A DNA stretch of 17,500 nucleotides from Stramonita haemastoma (Eukaryota > Mollusca > Gastropoda > Neogastropoda > Muricidae): NCBI GenBank assembly GCA_030674155.1, contig CM060335.1:26507655-26525154 (forward strand), read 5' to 3'. Below are positions 10,594-17,500 of this stretch, in pieces. Position numbers and translations under genes: made by a program. The first letter of the stretch is position 1, and every line of letters begins with the position of its first letter. The notes beneath the pieces are model-generated. The model ran no database searches and was not told the DNA's origin. It was given only the letters and a program-made list of their open reading frames with translations.

Positions 10594-11138
10594 TTATGAC
10601 TGGGCCAGCCCCTTATCTGATGGGTGGTCACGCTTCAAAAGATCGCCAGCGATAGAGTCCAGAAAGTTGCCCCCGTAATGGTAGAGGCTTCGCTCCATCA
10701 GCATCTGCCAGACAGCTGGCGCAATGAATCGTTTGTGCATCTGTGCAGTGGGGTGTGGCTGTGTAGACAAAGTGTGTGTCTTCAAGATACTGTTATAGAT
10801 GGAGTCGAGGAGAAACTTCTGTAGCCAAGAATGTTTCCCAAACTGGCCATCATAAGCAGAAGCAGGGCGAGATTCAGGATTCAAAGGTTGTGTACTTTTG
10901 GCATGTCTGTATCCTACACCAGCTGTTGTCAGTTGAAACACATCTGGCGTTAGGGCAAGTGTAGATCTTTTACTGCTTGGAAGTTCTTTCAAATCAAAAC
11001 CATTTAACTTGGTGTCTGTCTGCTGCTGTAAAGGGTTTTTCTATTTCATCACCGTCAAAGCTCTTGTGACTTTGTGGTTTCCAGGCATGATCAGGATCTA
11101 AGTAGTCCAGTTCCGAAACTTCACTGGGAATCATACCT
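10594..11138 (-). CDS. Peptide precursor, C-terminal segment
   Basis: After a one-base shift at about 11136 the sequence reads GMIPSEVSELDYLDPDHAW and onward, then shifts again at an A5 run (11036-11040). One A fewer there would join it to PLQQQTDTKLNGFDLKE and a clean frame to TAA at 10594-10596. This tail contains SSKR, a diverged copy FLLDSIYNSILKT, an MHKR site and a final clear copy NFLDSIAGDLLKR, ending DHPSDKGLAQS. Recovery of repeat sequence in the last frame shows that all these pieces belong to one gene. The A-run shift is the kind of change expected from homopolymer errors in long-read assemblies. Confidence 0.8.
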
Positions 11139-14100
11139 TTGTACCACTTTCCTGATGATCCTTTAGCAGGGTGCCATTTCCTGACACCATTGAAGATACT
11201 GCCTGGAGTTCAGGTGAATTTTGAAAAGAGACTGGGACCACAAAATCATCAGATGGAAGGTAAGAAGAGTCTTTGTCTGACAGTGAATCCGTAAAAGGCT
11301 GCTTTGATAATCCACTTAACAGGTCATTTGTCAGGAGGCTGTCTCCTTGCTCATCTCCAGATAGTTCAGATTCAGGCAGTTTTTGTAATGTGGAAATTGA
11401 GGACAAAGGAAGGGTATGAATTATTAGTTGTGTGAGGAGGAAAGGAAGCGGGAGAAAACGTTTTTGATTGTGGAAAAGTCCGCTGTTACTGGCCAAAACC
11501 TCGTCAAAGGAACGTTCAAGCTCTGGAAACTGTTCATCATCTGCATCTTGACTGCTGAAAGACAAATCACTATGGCGCTTTGAAAATCTGAGAGGGGTTG
11601 CACTCCGACGTTGCCGTGAGATTTTTGCCCCATTTGTGTTAGACTCTTTACTCAAAAGATCTTTGATACGACTTTGTGTTTCCTTTTCTGCGTCACTCTG
11701 GTTTGTACTATCATCAGCCTCTTTCTGACTATTCTGACCTGTAATTTCAGAGTTGTGTAAGTCTGGTGACGTCAGCTTGTCTGCAGAGAACTTTCCACCC
11801 TCTACCTCTTTTTCTGTAGATCCCAAGGCAAGAGCAGTGTCTGTTAGATGCTCTTTAGTGGAGGTTGGGATGGGTTTGGAAGCATTTGACTTATGAAGAT
11901 TGTCTGCGGCACTTGATTTAGACTGCTGTATTTCAACTTCATCTAAACTGCGCTTTTTTAACAGATGTCCAGCGATCCAGTCCAGGAAGCGTTTGATGTC
12001 CACGTACCTGTGACCAGCACCCACGTCTCCCCTCACAAGGGGTTTTCCCAGAGAATGCAGCGACCTGGAGCTTTGCCTGTCCTGCAGGACTTGACGCTTT
12101 GTGGAATCATTGTCATAATCAGAAAAATGTTCTGAAACAATATCCTCCACAGACCTTGGACCTTGGCCCATGTTTGGTATTTCCATAAACTGACCATCAG
12201 CAACCACTGGTCTGTCATACTGAACACCTAAAGTATCTGACTTCTTTATGAGGTGTCCTGCAATTGAATCAAAGAACCGTTTTTCACTAACTGTCGAATC
12301 TGAGAGCTTTTTGTCATTCTGGAAAGAAGGCCTTTTAAACAGATGTCCAGCAATGGAGTCGATGTACTTTTTGTCTTTCTGATGAAAAGATTTCTTCAAA
12401 AGGTCTCCAGCAATTGAATCAAAGTAACGTTTTGTTTGTGAGTAAGTTTTTGTCAAGAGATTGGCAGGAAACGAATCAAAACTGCGTTTGTTTTCTCTTT
12501 AGGCTAGACTTTTTCAGAAGATTGCCAGCTATCAGATCAAAGCTGCGTTTGCTTGATTGAGGAAAATGTCTCTTCAAAAGATTGCCAGCAATAAAATCAA
12601 AGTTACCACTGTTTGCTCGAGGGTTGGACTTCTTTAAGAGATTGCCAGCGATTGAATCAAAGCTACCCATGTTTGTTCTATGATGAGATTTCTTGAAAAG
12701 ATTGCCAGCAATTGAATCAAAGCTCCTTTTCTTTGATTGAGGAGAAGATTTTTTCAAAAGATTGCCAGCAATTGAATCAAAGTAACCCATATTTGTTCTA
12801 AGATGTGATTTCTTTAAAAGGTTTCCAGCAATGAAGTCAAAGTTGCCATAGTTTGTTCTGGGGTAGGATTTCTTTAATCGGTTACCAGCCATTGAATCAA
12901 ACCCACTCCTAACTCTCAGTTACTCAGGGGGTAGTAATCTCTTTAAAAAGGTTACCAGCAACTGGTCAAAGTAACCCATTCTTGCTCTTAGGGAGTGACG
13001 CTTCAAAAGGTTACCAGCAAGTGGGTCAAAGTAACCCATTCTTGTTCTTGGAGATGACCGCTTCAAAAGGTTACCAGCAAGTGGGTCAAAGTAGCCTGCT
13101 CTTGTTCTAGGAGAAAATCTCTTTAAAAGATTACCAGCAACTGTGTCAAAATAACCCATTCTTGTTCTTGCAGAAGATCGCTTTAGAAGATTTCCAGCAA
13201 TTGAATCAAAGTAACCTGCTCTTGTTCTTGGAGAAAATCTCTTTAAAAGATTACCAGCAATAAAATCAAAGTTGCCTTTGGGGAATTGACGAAAAGGTTT
13301 CTTTAGAAGGTTTCCTCTGTTTGGAGAAAATGTGATTTCTTTAACAGGTTTCCAGCTATAGAATCAAAGCCGCGTTTCTTTCTTTCATGCTGAGACTTTC
13401 TAAAAACATTGCCAGCAGCTTACTCAAAGTTGCCTCTGTTTGCCAGAGAATAGTTCCTCTTCAGAAGACTGCCAGCAATCATATCAAAGTCTCTTTTGCC
13501 TGTTTGAAGATCTGATTTCTTCAGAAGACTGCCAGCAATCATATCAAAGTCCTTTTGCCTGTTTGAAGGTCTGATTTCTTCAGAAGACTGTCCAGCAATT
13601 CAATTTATTTCTCAAAGTTCCCATCTTGCTCTTGCCTGTTTGAAGGTCTGATTTCTTCAGAAGACTGCCAGCAATCGTATCAAAGTCCCTTTTGCCTGTT
13701 TGAAGGTCTGATTTCTTCAGAAGACTTGCCAGCAATCATATCAAAGTCCCTTTTGCCTGTTTGAAGGTCTGATTTCTTCAGAAGACTGCCAGCAATTGTA
13801 TCGAAGTCTCTTTTGCCTGTTTGAAGGTCTGATTTCTTCAGAAGACTGCCAGCAATCGTATCAAAGTCCCTTTTGCCTGTTTGAAGTCTGATTTCTTCAA
13901 AAGGCTGCCGGCAATCATGTCAAAGTCCCGTTTGTTTGTATGGGGGTCTGATTTCTTCAAAAGACTGCCAGCAATCGTATCAAAGTTACTTCTGTATTGA
14001 GGGCGAGACCTTTTGAGAAGATGCCCAGCGATTGAATCAAAGTAGCGTCCTGGTTTCAGGCGATATGATTTCTTTAGTAGACTTCCAGCTATTGAATCAA

Positions 14101-14491
14101 AGTAACGTTTGTCTGTATGTAGATGCGGTGCATTCACAGCTTCTTGCATTGAGTCAAAGTGGTGCTTGTCTCCTGAAAACCGTGAAGGATTTACGGCATC
14201 ATCAGCTCCATCACCGAATGTACCAACTTCCATGAAAGGTGGCTTCATTTGTAGATCCCTGAAGTCTGGGTGTTCTTTTACCGACACAAACGGCACCATC
14301 ACAAGATTGCCAGGGCTGAGATCCGAACTTGCCCCCTGAGGTGATTGATTTGTTTCTGGAATGTGCAGTTTGGTGGCTGGCTGAGCTGCTGCCAACAGTT
14401 CTGGATTCTCCTGGTGTGGCAAGAGTGGCCCTGGTGGAAGACATCTTCCTTGTGAGTGGTGGAACCAGAGCTTGAGACCACGGGATAACAT
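10594..14491 (-). CDS. Multicopy FDxIAGxLLK(K/R) secretory peptide precursor (frame interrupted)
   Basis: Read on the minus strand, this span would encode about 1,300 residues built round a repeated core F-D-(S/T/M/F/P)-(I/L/V)-A-G-(S/N/H/D)-L-L-K-(K/R). I count about 33 copies including degenerate ones, spaced 60 bp (20 residues) in the main block. Most copies end in KK or KR and many are preceded by KR, so prohormone convertases could release short peptides such as DFDMIAGSLL or longer ones ending in the same core. There are almost no cysteines, which argues against a disulphide-rich toxin. The layout (N-terminal leader, tandem peptide block, acidic spacer, last copies) is typical of neuropeptide precursors. 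The FDSI start resembles pedal peptide/orcokinin peptides, and the whole core resembles insect orcokinin B; this is inference. About ten frameshifts, deletions or stops interrupt the frame, so the annotated span is a reconstruction of extent, not one open frame. The 5' coding exon with the signal peptide was not found. Confidence 0.85.
11131..12485 (-). CDS. Peptide precursor, acidic spacer region with solitary copies
   Basis: This is the longest uninterrupted frame of the gene (about 450 codons). It opens with a diverged copy (SFDSFPANLLTK), then YFDSIAGDLLKK, YIDSIAGHLFKR and FFDSIAGHLIKK. A copy RFLDWIAGHLLKKR follows after about 75 unique residues (near 11950-11998). The remainder is Ser/Asp/Glu/Gln-rich, hydrophilic and probably disordered, with a furin-like RQRR site. 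A stretch SFDEVLASNSGLFHN before a KR (near 11462-11512) faintly recalls orcokinin A, and a hydrophobic stretch of about 20 residues follows that KR. The frame ends in TGA at 11131, but protein-like sequence continues at once in the next frame. That start of the next frame (GTATGATTCCC) also looks like a splice donor, though no matching acceptor is needed to explain the continuation. Confidence 0.85.
12490..12922 (-). CDS. Peptide precursor, second intact repeat segment
   Basis: This open segment of about 140 codons follows an in-frame TAA at 12920-12922 that sits in an unusual, longer spacer. It encodes seven copies, including GFDSMAGNRLKK, NFDFIAGNLLKK, YFDSIAGNLLKK, SFDSIAGNLFKK and SFDLIAGNLLKK. 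Spacers tend to alternate between an RTNMG type and a PQSKKR type. Only the second type puts a dibasic site directly before the peptide, so two product lengths are predicted. Reading continues to about 12490, where a one-base shift is needed to enter the next open segment (CGC AGT TTT GAT). Confidence 0.8.
12923..13886 (-). pseudogene. Peptide precursor, multiply disrupted repeat block
   Basis: About sixteen to seventeen 60-bp repeat copies lie here, with these disruptions against neighbouring copies. One base is missing at about 13886 and one extra at about 13725 (GGCAAG for GGCAG). A copy near 13590-13635 carries extra bases between the FD and AG parts. One base is missing near 13551. The stop TAA at 13420-13422 stands where Ser (TCA) is usual. 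A copy near 13317 has lost about 21 bp between two GG dinucleotides, plus a one-base shift just before it. A copy at 12940-12975 has a -1 followed by a compensating +1, reading DQLLVTFLKR for the expected D-x-V-A-G-N-L-L-K-R. The repeats themselves stay recognisable and dibasic sites are kept, so true decay and uncorrected assembly error are both possible. The label pseudogene is provisional. Confidence 0.6.
13887..14491 (-). CDS. Peptide precursor, N-terminal intact segment (leader plus first repeats)
   Basis: This is an open segment of about 200 codons starting directly after a splice acceptor. Its first codon is ATG (14489-14491), but the opening residues MLSRGLKLWFHHSQG are not a signal peptide, so an upstream exon probably provides one. 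The first 110 residues or so are a Pro/Gln-rich leader without repeats. They are followed by a degenerate copy (HHFDSMQEAV) and then four good copies: YFDSIAGSLLKK, YFDSIAGHLLKR, NFDTIAGSLLKK and DFDMIAGSLLKK. The frame is lost at about 13886, where this copy has one fewer G in the plus-strand run than neighbouring repeats. TTG codons upstream keep the frame open only into the polypyrimidine tract, and a stop lies just beyond, so a start further upstream on the same exon is unlikely. Confidence 0.85.
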
Positions 14492-14512
14492 CTGAAAGGA
14501 CAAACAGAAAAG
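14492..14512 (-). other. Splice acceptor of the peptide-precursor exon
   Basis: On the minus strand a pyrimidine-rich tract (TTTTCTGTTTGTCC) ends in TTTCAG immediately before ATG at 14491. This fits a 3' splice site with a phase-0 junction. A matching donor that follows a signal-peptide exon could not be identified between here and 17500. Confidence 0.65.
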
Positions 14513-14660
14513 AAAAAGACATCATACAAAGCATGCAAAAAAGACTGCAAGAACTGAAAAAATTGCAGAAAAATATTCATAGAGACTAAGAGAGTGAATC
14601 TACAAATTTGGAATCAAGCAGCTTGTTAATATCTGTATGTGAATGGGCATTTGTCTGCGA

Positions 14661-14800
14661 GTGGGTGCGTGGTGCGTGCGTGCGGCGGCGGCGTGCGTGC
14701 GTGGTGTGGTGGTGCGTGCGTGTGCGTGGTGTGGGGGAGGGGGGGGGGCGGTTGTGTTGATTGTGTATGAGTATGTGTGTGTATGAGTATGTGTGTGTGT
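14661..14800 (+). repeat. GT/GCGT-rich array
   Basis: GTGCGTGC, CGGCGGCG and GTGTATGAGT units with a G run near 14741. It lies in the intron or 5' flank of the peptide gene (minus strand). Confidence 0.85.
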
Positions 14801-14961
14801 TTTGATAATGTACACCTTTGAGTGGGCAATTGTAGTATCACTTTCTTGCTGCTGTTTAGGTAGGGTAGTCAGAAGTGCATACAGAAAAATCTGCTGTGAC
14901 TGAAAGTGGTATAAATGCGATAGTATTACAATGATTATATTCAACACAGCACGATACAAAC

Positions 14962-15109
14962 ACACAACACACACACACACGCACCACGGACGCACACCAC
15001 ACACACACACACAAGCACACACACACACAAACAAACACCACACACACACGCGCACGCACGCACGCACACACGCACGCACGCATATACACACAAACAAACA
15101 AACAAACGA
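14962..15109 (+). repeat. CA/GCAC/CAAA array
   Basis: CA units with ACC interruptions, GCAC units at 15050-15080, and CAAA units at the end. Confidence 0.9.
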
Positions 15110-15879
15110 ACATAGCCACACAGTATGATACAAAATCCCGCAAAAGTCAACAAATGACAGCAGAATCGTGTCTATCTTTGAGTAACGGAATTAAGTGTTT
15201 AACATACAAAGACGTGAACTGTGCTTTTTTTTCTTTGCATGGTAATGACATGTCGGAATTGAACGTCAGTGTTTTTCTCCATTATGCTAAAAAAATTGGC
15301 CATGTTAACATTATGGTAATTTTATGGGAGAATTATTTATGCTTCCACAATACACCTATCTTGAACAAACACTGAAGAACATAAAGCGTGTTTGTTTTTT
15401 CTGTCCTCTATTCTTGTTGCCTTTGCATTTTACAGAAAATAGATGTCACAAAATTGTTTGAACTTCCAGTTTCTGGTGAAGTTTCAATTTGCTTTGTATG
15501 CCATAAAAGAAGATTTTTTTGTCATAATGTGAACAATTATTAATTACTGGAAATAATATTGGATATTTCTTCAGGTTAAAGACAAACTATTGTTGTCAGA
15601 TTTGTTTTGTTTTGGGTTGTTGCTTTTTACTGCCTAACAGCTGAACAAAGCTTACGTAGAACAATCTTTTTTTCTCTATCTATAATTGCTCACGAGTGTT
15701 TCAGGGCTTAACTGTAGTTTTCCTCTTCTATATATTATTTTCTCATATACGGGAATAACGGACAGGTGACTGGTTTATATCTGGTTTGGCAAAGAAAAAA
15801 ACAACCATCCAGATTAAGTTTAATTTAACCTCCAACCTTAGGTTCTGTGTCTTCAGACTGCATGATGATTACAAAGAAT
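15110..15879. other. Non-coding, AT-rich
   Basis: Unique sequence upstream of the peptide exon. The small open frames lack support, and no signal-peptide exon with a donor was found on the minus strand. Confidence 0.45.
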
Positions 15880-16055
15880 TCGAAGTCGCCATAGGGGTCG
15901 TCGTAGGAAAGCGAGGTATCAGAGACCTCAACTTTTCTAGGGGTCAACATTACGAGGGCAGTGCCCATCTCCTCTCCCTCGCTGCTTTACCTTTCCTGAC
16001 CCTAAAGAGGGCAGGTACCCATTTACAGCTGGGTGAACTGGGGTGAGAGGGGGGA
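15880..16055 (+). mobile_element. SINE body copy, opposite orientation
   Basis: The segment AGAGACCTCAAC to CCCTAAAGAGGGCAGGTACC and ATTTACAGCTGGGTGAACTG matches the reverse complement of 6800-6930. It ends in a G-rich stretch (GGGGTGAGAGGGGGGAGG). The preceding tRNA-like head is not clear; AATTCGAAGTCGCC may be a decayed B box. The open frame of 86 codons over this segment is incidental. Confidence 0.6.
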
Positions 16056-17162
16056 GGACACCAGTTTGTTGCCGAAGTTTTGGGGAAAAAACTTACTTAT
16101 ATAAAACATTTAGATATATCCAAAATGTTTATGAATTCACATCCCCTCATAAACTAAGTTTGAATTAACTGCAGGAAAATTATGTTGATTCCAATATTGT
16201 GCGATGACGGCTGCATAAAAGTAAAGCACCATTAGGTTTTCATCTACATTCCATTACAGAGTGTATTTTCAGATACTGCACTTCAAAAATCAATACCACT
16301 ATAAAAAATGGAAAATCTATACGAAAAGCCGTATACAAGTCTCCCTTCTATCGACCGAAATGTACTTTGACCGCAGAAGAAAGCTATCTCAAAAAGAGAC
16401 AGTGCTACATCCCCCCATTCCCGTGGAATTACCGAGGTATCTTTCAATATAAATGGCATCTCCGCAATCTCTGAAATTTTGTGCTAAAGTATCCTCCTCT
16501 CTATCACTATATTTCTTTCCGTCTTTTCTTTACCTTTCTTCCATCCATCTACCTTACATTTTGTCTTCTCAAGCCATGAGTTTGCTTTTTTTTCTAGTAG
16601 ATCTTTCAAATATTCTGTTTTTTCCCCACAAAATGACATTTTGCATGCATTGCTTTGTTCTGGTGTCTAGGTAATGATACAGTAAACTCTAGGAATGAGG
16701 CACAGGGTGTCTACCCTGCAGTGCTATTTGCCAGTAGAGCATTTTTCTTATTACAGTTATGTACTTTGGAGTATTCTTTTAGCTTTTATTACGCTTTGTT
16801 GTTGTTTTTTTAACATGGGATGTCAAATCAAGCGGAATGGACGACCTCAGCATGGCGAGTTTTTGTTGACCTCAAAAGAATTTTAAAAAGTAACCGTATT
16901 TTGTCATTTATTGAATTTGTTTTCAGATAGACAATAATTGGATGTCTGAAAAGACTGAATGGTGTTGATGCTGAACTTGAAGGTGAATGTTATTGGAATT
17001 ACTGAAATTGAGTAAAGTGACAGCCCTGATATGACCTTTGTGGACAGTAGGGCTATGAACAGGAGGTGAAACGGTTAACATCTGTATGGCTAGCTGACTG
17101 GCAGTATTGTACTTCGTTATATGCGAATGTAGTACAAAATATCTGATCAGACTGAGGTCTAC

Positions 17163-17163
<1 letters not shown>
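16056..17163. other. Non-coding, AT-rich
   Basis: Unique sequence. Frames at 16261-16452 and 16453-16674 are short and lack homology or context that I recognise. Confidence 0.45.

Positions 17164-17260
<97 letters not shown>
17164..17260 (+). repeat. CA microsatellite
   Basis: (CA)n with one ACC interruption near 17199. It abuts the SINE head at 17262. Confidence 0.95.
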
Positions 17261-17261
<1 letters not shown>

Positions 17262-17500
17262 GGGCGGATAGCCTAGTGGTCAGAACATTGCGCTGGCAAT
17301 TTGAAGACCCGGTTCGAATCCGGTCGAGGAAATTTTCTTCCTGGAGTTAACATCAGTGCTGACTCCACTCTCCCCAAAAGTCCTTCGGATGAGACTTTAA
17401 ACCGAGGCCCCGTGTGCGAACGCACGCACAACATCTTGCGCACACGTTAAATCCTGTTCCGCTTTTCGTAAGAGTAGGCCATCGTGTGCCGGTGGGAACA
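17262..17500 (+). mobile_element. tRNA-headed SINE, runs off the window
   Basis: The head has an A box (ATAGCCTAGTGGTCAG, about 17268-17283) and a perfect B box GGTTCGAATCC (17311-17321), with a T-arm-like stem CCGG/CCGG. The ends do not pair as an acceptor stem, so this is not a working tRNA. A body follows with CCTTCGGATGAGACTTTAAA and CGAGGCCCCGTGTG, which resembles conserved central domains of invertebrate SINE superfamilies. The head abuts a CA array ending at 17260. Confidence 0.7.

Larger units (their letters stand above)
12480..14115 (-). repeat. 60-bp tandem coding repeat array
   Basis: Some 27-28 near-60-bp units lie in tandem; on the plus strand each carries the block ccagcaat-(t/c)-(g/a)-a-tcaaag. 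Units in 13450-13900 are almost identical (spacer KKSDLQTGKRDFD), which suggests recent homogenisation by unequal crossing-over. Units in 12500-13300 are more diverged. From 13270 to 12940 the spacers alternate between RFSPRTRAG and RSSPRTRMG, giving a 120-bp higher-order period. Confidence 0.9.

Noticed and set aside
11131..11160. Intron starting at the GTATGA after the end of the 11131-12485 frame
   Set aside because: Protein-like sequence resumes immediately in the next frame, so a one-base shift explains the stop more simply than splicing.
12480..14115. CRISPR array or satellite DNA as explanation of the 60-bp periodic block
   Set aside because: The unit is coding, with conserved dibasic sites and mostly synonymous or conservative changes; spacers are related to each other, unlike CRISPR spacers.
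10594..14491. Cysteine-rich venom toxin precursor
   Set aside because: The repeated peptides contain no cysteine and have the cleavage layout of linear neuropeptides.
14211..14580. Minus-strand frames starting MLCMMSFSFLFVL and MNIFLQFFQFLQ that look like signal peptides
   Set aside because: They are not in the frame of the FDxIAG repeats, and their hydrophobicity comes from the polypyrimidine tract before the splice acceptor.
15786..16046. Plus-strand open frame of 86 codons
   Set aside because: Most of it lies in the SINE body copy found in two other places in the window.
17262..17335. Functional tRNA gene
   Set aside because: A and B boxes and a T-arm-like stem are present, but the ends do not form an acceptor stem and a SINE body follows.

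Overview
The window looks like nuclear DNA of an invertebrate animal, most probably a mollusc and perhaps a marine gastropod. The grounds are a eukaryotic splice-acceptor context in front of the only convincing gene, several tRNA-headed SINEs of a kind I associate with mollusc genomes, a decayed LINE, a very high load of compound microsatellites (CA, GA, GACA, CTG), and a long multicopy secretory-peptide precursor of lophotrochozoan style. The species cannot be fixed from the sequence. There are no bacterial, phage or CRISPR features.

The one convincing gene is on the minus strand at about 14491 to 10594. It encodes a repetitive precursor in which a 20-residue (60-bp) unit with the core F-D-x-I-A-G-x-L-L-K-(K/R) occurs about 33 times. 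Most units end in a dibasic cleavage site, the usual layout of a multicopy neuropeptide or peptide-hormone precursor. The core resembles the FDSI start of pedal peptide/orcokinin peptides and the LDxIGGGxL pattern I recall for insect orcokinin B, but I cannot assign it to a named family with confidence. The repeat block (about 14115 to 12480) is followed by a long Ser/Asp/Glu-rich region with isolated copies and other dibasic or RQRR sites, then a tail ending in a last copy, N-F-L-D-S-I-A-G-D-L-L-K-R. The frame is broken by about ten small indels or stops, yet protein-like sequence resumes in another frame each time. It is either a gene in an unpolished assembly or a recent pseudogene. The exon at 14491 starts straight after a good acceptor and has no signal peptide, so an upstream exon is expected and was not found.

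Layout: 1-3070 is microsatellite-rich non-coding DNA, including a 157-nt pure purine strand and a CG/GT alternating block. 3684-3795 is a SINE body fragment. 4041-4846 is the decayed 3' end of a LINE reverse-transcriptase ORF plus its 3' UTR and CA tail; that 3' UTR recurs alone at 7634. 5127-5406 is a 42-bp minisatellite. 6625-6708 holds a strong Staf/ZNF143-type promoter motif followed by a consensus splice donor on the plus strand, a candidate first exon of an unseen gene. 6790-7072 is a fuller SINE on the minus strand. 7362-9484 carries long CA/CT arrays. 9490-10590 is AT-rich, with candidate poly(A) signals for the peptide gene. 14500-17260 is non-coding upstream sequence with GT/CA arrays and a SINE body, and 17262-17500 is the start of another tRNA-headed SINE.
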